NCBI RefSeq assembly: GCF_000003195.3
Contig: NW_018396408.1
Location: 221,836-285,835 of the forward strand
Direction: 5' to 3'
DNA from: Sorghum bicolor
Lineage: Eukaryota > Streptophyta > Magnoliopsida > Poales > Poaceae
Length of the DNA: 64,000 bases
The position numbers and the translations under genes were made by a program. This document shows positions 33,921-44,100 of this stretch, piece after piece; the stretch's first letter is position 1; each line of letters starts with the position of its first letter. The notes beneath the pieces were generated by a model. It was not told the DNA's origin, did no database searches, and saw only the letters and a program-made list of their open reading frames with translations.

Positions 33921-36900
33921 CTATTGGCCTAGCTGCTCGGGCTGATCACCCGCCTGGCCCTGCTGCCCGAACGAAGGGGTCGGGGCCACCGGCGCCTGGC
34001 TGGTCGAGACCGCAGGCGTCGACCGCCCATCTCCTGCAACGGACGCGCCCGACAACTCCCTGGCCGACTTATCGGAACTCGGCTGGTCTGGGGGAGTGGC
34101 CGTTCCGCACAGATTGATGTCGCCGATCACTGTCGACGACAAGTCCAGCAGACTACCCCGAAGCTCGTCCGCTTCCTGTGGGCCGACCTCCTTCGGGTAC
34201 CCCTTCTCCAGCCTGCTCAAGTCGACCAGGGGGTAGTGGGCGCGCACCATGCTGAGGACGTGCGCGCCGGCAAATTCCCCGGCGTCCTTCACGAACTGCT
34301 GGAGCCAGTCCCACGCCCGTTGCGCCTTCTCGACCGGGGTCAACTGCGGCGCGCGTGGCTGGCTCTCCGGGAGCTCGGGACTGATCAGGTCTAGGACTGG
34401 GGACACTCCTTTCCAGATCCTGCAACAGTTGACCTTCTAGGAGTCCCGGTCCTTAATCAGATCATCCAGGTGCTTCTTGGCGTTCACCTTGAGCACTGCA
34501 AACGAAACAAAGCGTCATTTTCGGCATACCAAACAAACAAAGGGGCGACAAGCAGTAGCTAACAAGGCGGCACCCATTACCAGATAATTCCCGGTCCTTT
34601 CGACTCAACTCCTCTCCTGCTCGCCGCCCGGACTCCAGCGCACCGGCGAGCTGTTGACTGAGCTGCTCCTTCTCTTGTCGGAGGCGCGCCACCTCCTCCT
34701 CCAAGTCTGCGTGAATCGTAAACTGGTCAGTAATGCAAACCACACAAGTACGCAGAGCTGCTCGGAGCGTGTAACTAACCTTCTCGCTGCCGGAACTGGT
34801 CGGCCAAGCGGCGAGTGAGGTCGAGACGACGCTCCTCTTGGGCACTCATCTCGGCCACCTTCTCCCCGACTTCCGACCGCAGCCGGTCTACCTCCGCGGC
34901 AAGGGCCTTGTTCTCGGCCACGACGCCTTCTATCTGGTCAAAGCACCGTTTCCGGTACTTTGCCGTTCTCATCGCGCCGTACAAAGCGAGCATATAACAA
35001 CCATGCAAGACAAGGCATAGAATGTACAGCAGTACAAAAAGTCGCTTACCTTGACTTCGTCGACGAGGCGCTTGGCCGCGCGCTCCACCCTGGCGGCCTC
35101 CTCGGTCTCGGCGAGCTCCTCATGCCCGATAAAGTGATCCCCGCGTTGGCGCCACACATACACGTGTTGGCGGCCATCACGGGGACGACCCTCAATCTCT
35201 TCCACCTCGTCATCGGAGGCCGCCCGGGTTTCCTCCTCCTGCGCTGCGTCACCTCCGGTGGTGGTCCCAGGCATTACTGGCCCTCGGACCAGACCTGGGG
35301 AGCCTGCAGCCGAAGAGGATCCTGCTCGGGGCGGCGTGGGGACTTCACTCCCCCCAGCAGGAGGAGGGGTCGGGGACCTCCCCTCCTCTTCTGCGGAGCC
35401 AGCTGGGGGAGCCTCTTCAGCCCTGGTCGGGCTGCCTGTCGTAGTCGGTACCGCGGTCGGGAGCCCCTCGGTGCTCCCAGGCGCGGCTGCAGCTGTAGGC
35501 TGCTCTGTGGTCAGGGGGGCCATATCTTCGGCAGCGCGGACAGGCTCGCCCGTCCCCTGGCTGGCAGCCTGGCCGGGGTCGACATCCGACGCCGCACTAC
35601 AGGAGCGAAAGTATAATAAAAAAAGGGCAAAGAGGAGTCCAAAATACATAAGTCGAACACTTATAGGTCTGATCGACGGTGGGTCGCGGTGAACCTCCTC
35701 CTCGCCCGGCCGGTCGGCACCTGCGCCCCCATCTCGACAACTTGTGGTGCAGGGGGGTCGCTGGCCACTCGATCAGCAGCGGCCGGCGCATCATCTGGGC
35801 GGCTCCGAGGCCGTCGGACTAACGACGGCGCAGCCTCCTCGTCATCGTCGTCGTCGTCAACGATCCGCACGAGCCGACGACGCTTCGGCGCTCGGCTGCT
35901 CTCCGCCGGTAGATCTGCCGGCAACATCGGTGTCGGCAAGGGATCTGCCGGCAATGGCCTTTTCCCCGCTACCCTCTCCTCGGTGGTCGGGACGGGGCGG
36001 GCTTGTTCCTCCTCGCTGCTGGTGTAACGAGTACACCTAGCAGCATTGCCTTCTGGCAAGTCTTCTCCCGCAGGATTCTCCATCCCCGGTGCCAGTGATA
36101 CATACACTGTGCACTGGTCGATGTCGCCGATCTGCCAAAGCAACAAAGATGAGTCAGCTACATACGATATACGAATGCTAAAACAAAATACTCTGCAACA
36201 TACCTTTGGTGCTGGTCGGCCTAATTTGAAGGCTTGCACCCGATCACTGCCGCGGATGAAGCCTCCGTCCGCAAAGTTGAACATCTCGTTCAACAGCCGC
36301 TGTACCTCCGCCTTCTCCAAGATCTCCGGTCGCATCCTCGTCGGGTCCACGCTTCCGGAATACTCGTACGCCGAGTGCACCCGCTTCTGGCAGGGCATCA
36401 CCCGACGACAAATGAAGTTGCCGACCACGCCAAGTCCGTCCAGGCGCGACCAGTCGATCAGCTTCATCAGATCCGCCACTTGACCGTCGAACTCCGGGCG
36501 GTCGGTCCAGCTTACCCTCTTCTCGGGAATGTACCCCACGTCGCAGAACGTGGAGCTGCCCGGTTCCTCCCTGACGTAGAACCACTTCCTATACCATTCG
36601 GTCAAGGAAGTGTTCCATGGACAGTGCAGGTAGTGATTCTTCATTCCATCACGAAGGTTGAGGTACACTCCACCTGCAACCTTGGAGCCTCCAACTGCTC
36701 CCTTCTTCCTCAAGTAGAAAAGGTAACGAAAAAGATCGAAGTGCGGCTCTATGCCAACATAGGCCTCGCACAGATGAATAAACGTGGAAATAAGGAGAAT
36801 TGAGTTCGGGTGCAGATTGCAAATCCCGATCTCATAATACAGAAGAAGACCTTGGAGAAAAGGATGAATCGGAACCCCAAAGCCCCTCTTAACGAAATCT

Positions 36901-37091
36901 TCAAACACGACGATCTCACCGGCACGAGGGTCGGGGAAGCTTTCTCCTTCCGGTGCTCTCCAGCCGCCGAGCTCCGAGCTGTGCAGGAGTCCCATGTCGA
37001 CGAGGTCACCGAGGGATTTGGTGGTGCTGCGGGATTTCTTCCACTCCTTGGCCATCAGTTCAGCCCTCTTCTTGGCGTCGCTCTTCGCCAT
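33921..37091 (-). CDS. Element 2 antisense multi-exon gene (Transposase_28-like plus coiled coil)
   Basis: Opposite to gag-pol. I choose the ATG at 37091 (MAKSDAKKRAELMAKEW), about 110 bp downstream of a TATA box; the longer open frame to 37388 has no promoter-like support. Predicted exons: 37091-36204, 36131 to ~35660, 35596-35050, ~34968-34780, 34706-34581 and 34496-33921. Introns have GT..AG ends (GTATGT, GTAAGC, GTTAGT, GTAATG); the first is only 72 bp and is in frame. Exon 1 has the plant 'putative gypsy-type transposon' (Transposase_28) domain (GFGVPIHPFLQGLLLYYEIG, FIHLCEAYVGIEPHFDLF). Exon 2 is basic/acidic (KRRRLVRIVDDDDDDEE), perhaps nuclear targeting. Exons 4-5 are coiled coil (ENKALAAEVDRLRSEVGEKV; LEEEVARLRQEKEQLSQQL). 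A TAG at 34439-34437 or a nearby frameshift interrupts the last exon. Function unknown. Confidence 0.75.
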
Positions 37092-37200
37092 TGGAGGTGA
37101 GAAGTGGACTTGGGTTACGAAGACGCAGGTGATTGAAGGAGGCGAAAATGGAAGGCTTGAGGGCAATGGCAAGGTAAGGAGCACAGGCGGAACTGTCAGG

Positions 37201-37208
37201 CTTTTATA
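37201..37208 (-). promoter_or_regulatory. TATA box of element 2 antisense gene
   Basis: Minus-strand TATAAAAG, 110 bp before the ATG at 37091. Element 1's antisense gene has TATAAATA at the equivalent place (39330-39323). Confidence 0.65.
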
Positions 37209-37500
37209 ACCCGCAATTCCACCTCTCCCACTTCCCGTATTCTCGGGAAGTGGGCGGGCCATGCGGCGGATGCGGCGTTTCGGTTTATAATGATTATAGA
37301 CAATTAATGCGGCAGAGTTTTCGTACCAATTGATGGTTCCCTTTTTCTCAAACCACGCAAAGGGCGGCTGTACAGTTGCCAGGCGCAACTTTTCATGCGT
37401 CCATCTGACAACCCATCAGGAGGTCTCGTCATGTCAACTTTAACTGAAAAGATCGTTTCAATAAAAAGAAGACAAATATGCTAGAGAGTCAACAGTCCGG
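37209..37500 (+). other. Element 2 region upstream of the antisense gene
   Basis: 292 bp between the antisense TATA box and the 70-bp tandem repeat. It includes upstream antisense open frame without domain signal. On the minus strand it probably holds promoter-proximal sequence. Confidence 0.4.
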
Positions 37501-37850
37501 GGACTGCACCGACCACCGAGCACTCGACGCTCGGGGACTGGTCGCCCAGTCTATCAGCTCGGAACTTCAAGGACTGCACCGACCACCGAGCACTCGACGC
37601 TCGGGGACTGGTCGCCCAGTCTATCAGCTCGGAACTTCAAGGACTGCACCGACCACCGAGCACTCGACGCTCGGGGACTGGTCGCCCAGTCTATCAGCTC
37701 GGAACTTCAAGGACTGCACCGACCACCGAGCACTCGACGCCCGGGGACTGGTCGCCCAGTCTATCAGCTCGGAACTTCAAAGACTGCACCGGCCACCGAG
37801 CACTCGATGCTCGGGGACTGGTCGTACAGTATAGCAACGCAGAATTCTAA
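37501..37850 (+). repeat. 70-bp tandem repeat near the 3' end of element 2
   Basis: Copies start at 37501, 37571, 37641, 37711 and 37781, exactly 70 bp apart, each opening with ggactgcaccgaccaccgag (last copy agactgcaccggccaccg). The first four are nearly identical, and the fifth decays. Each contains ctcggggactggtcg or a one-base variant, close to the polypurine-tract sequence gctcggggactagc at 38401-38414. Two further degenerate cores follow near 37865-37915. A 118-codon ORF across the array is only the repeat read in frame. Confidence 0.9.
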
Positions 37851-38398
37851 GGAGCGCACTTGGTACTTGGGGACTGGTCGTCATACTATTATACACCCGG
37901 GGACTGGTCGATTAGTCTATTCAATTGCAGACGGACTGGTAAATTCAATTTTTTAGACCTTGCTACAAGGCTCATACTTCGCCTTCCAGCAAGCTCGGGG
38001 ACTACATCGGTACGATGCATCTGGCGATGCATCTCAGTTACAGAATTTCTTTGAGGACTTTTATTTTGACCCTGGCACCACGTGCCTACGTCACCCACTA
38101 CCAGGCTCGGGAACTAAGTGGGCACACTTCACCTTGCGGTGAATATGCTTGCTTTTTTGATGGTTATACCTTTCAAAAAAGTAAAGTGGGCACACTTCAC
38201 CAGGAAAGAAATCTTTTTTAATTTAGAGCACCATGCATTCTTCGAACAACTCGCTTCTTCGATGTCAATGTTGATCAACTGTCTTTTGAGTTGGTCAAAG
38301 AACCGTTGCAACTGTTTGGGCGACTTTCCCACTTATTGAAGACGTCAAGTCTCACTGATCGAAGAAGCTCAAGACGGCGTGTTACATCACAATACATG
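37851..38398 (+). other. Element 2 noncoding region before the polypurine tract
   Basis: About 550 bp with no credible gene. It has scattered cores of the ctcgggga(c/a)t type (near 37991 and 38103) and a local direct repeat, gtgggcacacttcacc, at about 38118 and 38187. Confidence 0.5.
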
Positions 38399-38414
38399 GT
38401 GCTCGGGGACTAGC
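38399..38414 (+). other. Polypurine tract, element 2
   Basis: gtgctcggggactagc lies directly before the 3' LTR. This is the place where plus-strand DNA synthesis should be primed. It is only partly purine, as in element 1. Confidence 0.6.
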
Positions 38415-38876
38415 TGTGGGGGTATAAACCCCTATACCCTTACGGCTAGACTTTGGCCAGGAGGCTTGGCCCATTACGAGACGAGTTCAAGGCTTGATCC
38501 GACAACCTGGAGTTTCGCGCAAGGAAACAAGATGTGGAGATCAAGCAGGATTCTAGTCGGTTAGAATAGGAATTGATATCGAATTATCCATGGCAATTGT
38601 AACCGACTAGGATTAGTTTCTAGATCTGTAACCCTGCCCTCCAGACTATATAAGGAGGGGCAAGGGACCCCCCTAGGACACATCATATTCTCTCAACACA
38701 AATCAATACAACCAGACGCAGGACGTAGGTATTACGCCAACTCGGTGGCCGAACCTGGATAAAAAGCTTGTCCGTGTCTTGCGTCACCATCGAGTTCGTA
38801 GTTTGCGCACCGTCTACCGATAAACTACTACCGTGGGTATACCCCAAGGTAGATTGCCGACCAGCTTTCGTCGACA
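38415..38876 (+). repeat. Element 2 3' LTR
   Basis: 462 bp, TGTGGGGG to GTCGACA, followed by the CCCTC target copy. The TATA box is at 38647-38653. Nine extra bases (within accagacgcaggacg) relative to the 5' copy. Confidence 0.95.
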
Positions 38877-38881
38877 CCCTC
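38877..38881. repeat. Target-site duplication of element 2, right copy (CCCTC)
   Basis: Identical to 26806-26810. From here element 1 sequence resumes. Confidence 0.92.
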
Positions 38882-39199
38882 ACACACCGTGGCAAAGACC
38901 GCCGCGATGGTGATGGCATTTGGGGAGAAGTGCTGGAGCTCCACCCCGTAATGGTGGCAGAGCGCCCGCACGAAGCGGCTCGGAGGAGCGCCCAGGCCGT
39001 GGCGGTGGAACTTGGCGAACGAGACCACGGAGCCCTAGCGCGGCTTGGGCTCCCTATGGTCCGCTAGCGGTGCAATCCACTCCGGCGACGACAGCGATGT
39101 GCGGTGGCGCAGGAGTCCCTCCCTCTCGAGCTCCAGCAACCGGTGCTCCGTCATCGACGACGGGCGCCAGTCGTCGGCAACGACAAGTCTCACAGGCAT
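38882..39199 (-). pseudogene. Element 1 antisense gene, 5' part, cut by element 2
   Basis: Begins at the minus-strand ATG 39199-39197 (MPVRLVVADDWRP) and runs to the element 2 insertion point; the gene continues at 26810. It encodes the start of the Transposase_28-like domain: FAKFHRHGLGAPPSRFVRA and HFSPNAITIAAVFATVCEG correspond to GFGVPIHPFLQ and NLHPNSILLISTFIHLCEA in element 2. A TAG codon interrupts at 39037-39035. The frames on both sides of element 2 fit across one copy of the target, so the interruption is purely the insertion. Confidence 0.75.
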
Positions 39200-39322
39200 C
39201 TTGCCTGGAAGGAAGGCGGACTCGCTACTACTAGAGGGGGTGCGCGCGCGTGAGATGGCAAGGGAGCTGAGGCAAGAATGAAGGCAGAAGGCGGAAGGGA
39301 GAACGGTGGCGAGGCCACAGGA

Positions 39323-39330
39323 TATTTATA
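39323..39330 (-). promoter_or_regulatory. TATA box of element 1 antisense gene
   Basis: Minus-strand TATAAATA, about 124 bp upstream of the ATG at 39199, in a position matching that of element 2. Confidence 0.6.
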
Positions 39331-40102
39331 GGCAGCGACCCACCAACGGACAGATCCGATAAATGAGGTAACTCCCCCCATAAATGCGCCGCCTAACGGT
39401 CCCTTTCCTCCTCACAGACGGGGCGCTCTGAATTCTACGCCGATACTGTGTCGCAACGGCTCCCGCCTGAAAAGACGCGCCCAACGGGTAGAAAGGCGAA
39501 CCGCCACGACCTTTTCCTTCCTTTGTAAGCCAAGGTACGTACCTACGAAAGCCTCGAGAGGTCGCAGTCTGACCCGCCGAAAGGGTTCGACAGCCGATCT
39601 CGAGCACCAGAGTCAGGGATGCCCAGCGAGTGGTCGAAAATCGAGGCCCGCCTCAAGAACTCGCTAGGGATGTCCGAGGCAGGGTCGAGACAGTCGAGAG
39701 GAATCCCCCCGACGGGAGGCATCGAGCCACTAGACTCTATCGAACGAGACCAGCATCCCCGACCACGTCGACCCCGCTTTTATGAGAACGCCTCTGGGCT
39801 ATAGCTGACCCCCTCGAAAGGGGCACAGGTTCTCACTTGGACTACCCGTTAGAAGCTCAATCTGGGGTGGATGGTGCTCGCCCTATCGAGAGTACGTCAA
39901 AACTCTTGTGCAAAACGAGCCAAACAGAACCTTCACCACTGGTGTCGACAGTGTTTCCGTGAATTAGGCGATATAACCCTCGAAGGAGTCAAAAACTCCT
40001 CCAAGGGCTCGGGGGCTACCCCCGCAGGGTCGCTCGCGCGCCCCCACGGAAACTCGACCATGAAAATACACTCTCCACTCGAGCGCCAGCGCTCAAATGG
40101 AG
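39331..40102 (+). other. Element 1 region between antisense promoter and polypurine tract
   Basis: About 770 bp of GC-rich sequence with no recognised gene. Copies of ctcgggggctac occur near 40007 and just before the 3' LTR. It probably includes upstream antisense promoter sequence and 3' untranslated sequence of the genomic RNA. Confidence 0.45.
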
Positions 40103-40115
40103 ACTCGGGGGCTAC
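40103..40115 (+). other. Polypurine tract, element 1
   Basis: actcgggggctac directly precedes the 3' LTR and is similar to element 2's ctcggggactagc. Confidence 0.6.
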
Positions 40116-41129
40116 TATCGAGGATATCAGTAAGGGGTATCCTAACTGATGTACATAATGAGATTGCCCATACGCAAGTCGAGGCCCCCAACTCGACGCT
40201 GTACCCAGTCACGCGTATGGTCGTCGACGACCGCAGCCTCGAAGACGGGAAGGGCGTCGAGCGAATCGATCAGGGCTCGAGCGCCAACTACCGTCGAATA
40301 CGGAAACAGCCTCGAGCGAATGAGGAGGCGTCGAGCGCAAGGACGCCGCCCGCCGCCTGACGCGCGCACGAGAGCCAGGGCATTTAATGCGCCTGTCGCG
40401 TTCCCACCTAACACGCCAGTCACGGGAAGCGTGATAGGGAACAGGCACCCGTCCCGTCATTCTTTTTGTAGCCTTCCCACCAAACGATCAAGAGCATGTC
40501 AGGACGCAGGAAGCAGGGTTGGAACGTCTAATCAAGCCCCCTCGAGATGTCCAAGGTCAACGCTCTGGATAGCAAGGCGCTACACGGCGTCCGACCCTCG
40601 ACCAGACATGTTTCCTTCCTGGGGAAGGGTTGGGCGTCGAATGACAACACTGCTACCACCCCGACGTATCAGCCGCCATGACGTACAGGCATGCAACTGA
40701 TAAACCAGTCCACGATGGCGCGCAGAGCGGGATATAGGACGGCTCGAGACCACGCTGGTACGGAGGCCTCGAGTAGGTCCGCGCGCCATGCCTCTATCGA
40801 CCCCTACTCTGACACCTATACTTGTACCCTAGGCTTCTCCTTGAAACTATAAAAGGGAAGCCCGGGAGCGAACACAGGGAACACGCAAGACAACACTCAT
40901 ACGCAGTAGAGCTTCCACACTCCATCTCATTCCATACCACGCTTGTATTCACCCCTGTACAAGCACTTAGGTGCAAAATAATACAAACTCTCCTCCCCCG
41001 CTAGACGTAGGGCTTTCTCTTGCCTGAACCAGGATAAATCTTTGTGTCTTTTTGCATCACCATCTGGGAAAGGGAGCACGCATACAAATTCACTCGTTGG
41101 TGTGACCCCCCGTGGGGAAAACACCGACA
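40116..41129 (+). repeat. Element 1 3' LTR
   Basis: 1014 bp, starting TATCGAGG (mutated from TGTCGAGG in the 5' copy) and ending ACACCGACA. TATAAAAG is at 40848-40855. By hand alignment about 25 substitutions (17 transitions, 8 transversions) separate it from the 5' LTR. Confidence 0.93.
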
Positions 41130-44100
41130 CCAGGAGTATCATCGGGTGCATCCAAAATGGTTTCTTAGCCTATGATGCATTAGGCGCAAACTGTGTACCT
41201 ATCTTGCACCAAAACTACCACTGTCTCCAAACAGACCTAAGCGAGATTCTATATGACACATGTCATCTAGGAGTTCTATTGGGTGCGTCCAAATGGATTT
41301 CTTAGCATATGGTATGTTCCATGCAAACCGTGCACCTATCTTGCATCAAGATTAGCACTATCTCCAAACAGATCGAACCGACCTTCCACTTGAGCCTCTT
41401 CACCTAGGATTATCATCGGGTGCTTCCGTAATGGTTTCTGAGCATATGGTGCATTATGCGCAAACGATGCACGAATCTTCCACCTAGACTAACAATGTCT
41501 CCAAACATATTGAAGCGAGATTCCAAATGACACACATGATCTAGGAGTTCTATCGGGTGAGTCCAAATTGATTTATGAGAATATGGTACGTTCTATGCAA
41601 ACTGTACACCTATCTTTCATCAAGATTAGCACTATCTCCAAACAGACCGAACCGGGCTTTCACTTGAGCCTCTTAACCTAGGAGTACCATCAGGAACTTC
41701 CACAACGATTCCTGAGCCTATGGTGCACTGGGCACAAACCATGCAACTATCTTGCACCGAAACTAACACTATCTCCAACTGGACGGAAGCGAGATTCCAT
41801 ATGACAAACTTCATCTAGTAGTTCCATCGGGTGCATCTACAGTTCCATCAGGTGTGTCCAAATTGATTTCTGAGCATATGGTATGTTCCTTGCAAACCGT
41901 GCACCTATCTTGCATCAAGATTGGAACTTTCTTCAAACAGACAGAACCAAGGTTCCACATGAGCCTCTTCACCAAAGAGTACCATCGTGTGCGTACAAAA
42001 TAGTTTCTTAGCCTATGGTGCATTTGGCACAAACCGTGTACCTATCTTGCACCGAAACTAACACTATCTCCAAAGAGACCGAAGTGAGATTCTATATGAC
42101 AGACATCATCTAGGAGTTCTATTGGGTGCTTCCAAATATATTTCTAAGCATATGGTACGTTTGATGCAATTCGTGCACCTATCTTGCATCAAGATTAGCA
42201 CTATCTCCAAACAAAGAAAACTGAGCTTCCACTTGAGCCCCTTTACCCAGGAGATATCATCGGGTGCATCCAAAATGGTTTCTTAGCCTATGATGCATTA
42301 GGCGCAAACTGTGTACCTATCTTGCACCAAAACTAACTCTGTCTCCAAATAGACCAAAGCGATATTCCATATGACACATGTCATCTTGGAGTTCTATTGC
42401 GATGCATCCAAATAGATTTTTTAGCATATGGTATGTTCCATGAAAACCGTGCACCTATCTTGCATCAAGATTAGCACTATCTCCAAACAGATCGAACCGA
42501 CCTTCCACTTGAGCCTCTTCACCTAGGATTATCATCGGGTGCTTCCATAATGGTTTCTGAGCATATGGTGCATTATGCGCAAACGATGCACGAATCTTAC
42601 ACCTAAACTAACAATGTCTCCAAACAGATTGAAGCGAGATTCCAAATGACACACACGATCTAGGAGTTCTATCGGGTGTGTCCAAATTGATTTATGAGAA
42701 TATGGTACGTTCTATGCAAACCGTACACCTATCTTTCATCAAGATTAGCACTATCTCCAAATAGACCGAACCGGGCTTTCACTTGAGCCTCTTCACCTAG
42801 GAGTACCATCAGGAACTTCCACAACGATTCCTGAGCCTATGGTGCACTGGGCACAAACCATGGAACTATCTTGCACCGAAACTAACACTATCTCCAACTG
42901 GACGGAAGCGAGATTCCATATGACAAACTTCATCTAGTAGTTCCATCGGGTGCATCTACAGTTCCATCAGGTGTGTCCAAATTGATTTCTGAGCATATGG
43001 TATGTTCCTTGCAAACCGTGCACCTATCTTGCATCAAGATTGGAACTTTCTTCAAACAGACAGAACCAAGGTTCCACAAGAGCCTCTTCACCAAGGATTA
43101 CCATCGCGTGCGTCCAAAATAGTTTCTTAGCCTTTGGTGCATTTGGCACAAACCGTGTACCTATCTTGCACCGAAACTAACACTATCTCCAAAGAGACCG
43201 AAGTGAGATTCTATATGACACACATCATCTAGGAGTTCTATTGGGTGCTTCCAAATATATTTCTAAGCATATGGTACGTTCGATGCAATTCGTGCACCTA
43301 TCTTGCATCAAGATTAGCACTATCTCCAAACAAAGCAAACTGAGCTTCCACTTGAGCCCGTTTACCCAGGAGTATCATCGGGTGCATCCAAAATGGTTTC
43401 TTAGCCTATGATGCATTAGGCGCAAACTGTGTACCTATCTTGCACCAAAACTAACTCTGTCTCCAAATAGACCAAAGCGAGATTCCATATGACACATGTC
43501 ATCTAGGAGTTCTATTGCGATGCATCCAAATAGATTTCTTAGCATATGGTATGTTCCATGAAAACCGTGCACCTATCTTGCATCAAGATTAGCACTATCT
43601 CCAAACAGATCGAACCGACCTTCCACTTGAGCCTCTTCACCTAGGATTATCATCGGGTGCTTCCATAATGGTTTCTGAGCATATGGTGCATTGTGCGCAA
43701 TCGATGCACGAATCTTCCACCTAAACTAACAATGACTCCAAACAGATTGAAGCGAGATTCCAAATGACACACATGATCTAGGAGTTCTATCGGGTGAGTC
43801 CAAATTGATTTATGAGAATATGGTACGTTCTATGCAAACCGCACACCTATCTTTTCATCAAGATTAGCACTATCTCCAAATAGACCGAACCGGGCTTTCA
43901 CTTGAGCCTCTTCACCTAGGAGTACCATCAGGAACTTCCACAACGATTCCTGAGCCTATGGTGCACTGGGCACAAACCATGCAACTATCTTGCACCGAAA
44001 CTAACACTATCTCCAACTGGACGGAAGCGAGATTCCATATGACAAACTTCATCTAGTAGTTCCATCGGGTGCATCTACAGTTCCATCAGGTATGTCCAAA

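Larger units (their letters stand above)
26811..38876 (+). mobile_element. Element 2: young Tat-lineage Ty3/gypsy retrotransposon nested in element 1
   Basis: 12,066 bp with perfect CCCTC target duplications and LTRs of 453 and 462 bp that differ by 4 transitions and one 9-bp indel. Contents: primer-binding site, gag, protease, in-frame UAG, a continuous pol frame (RT, RNase H, second RNase H, integrase), a multi-exon opposite-strand gene, a 70-bp tandem repeat, polypurine tract and 3' LTR. The only sense-strand damage I can see is a change of frame within gag near 28465-28709; the antisense gene has one probable interruption near 34437. It shares its plan and primer-binding site with element 1 but belongs to a different family: LTR sequence and length differ and protein identity is moderate. 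Confidence 0.95.
14858..41129 (+). mobile_element. Element 1: Tat-lineage Ty3/gypsy retrotransposon carrying nested element 2
   Basis: 26,272 bp between perfect CCAGG target duplications; about 14.2 kb without the nested element and its extra target copy. Order: 5' LTR, primer-binding site, gag, protease, in-frame UAG, reverse transcriptase, RNase H, a second (archaeal-type) RNase H, integrase, an opposite-strand gene, polypurine tract, 3' LTR. Protease-RT-RNH-integrase order defines Ty3/gypsy; dual RNase H and an opposite-strand gene are known Tat-lineage traits. gag has at least two nonsense codons. pol has one nonsense codon and two single-base frameshifts. The antisense gene has several stops and is split by element 2. 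The element therefore cannot be autonomous. LTRs differ by about 25 substitutions, one 35-bp indel and two 1-bp indels. Confidence 0.93.

Noticed and set aside
37301..37388. Upstream extension of the element 2 antisense protein to 37388
   Set aside because: It starts before the TATA box at 37201-37208, so that ATG would not be in the predicted transcript, and the extension has no family similarity I can see.
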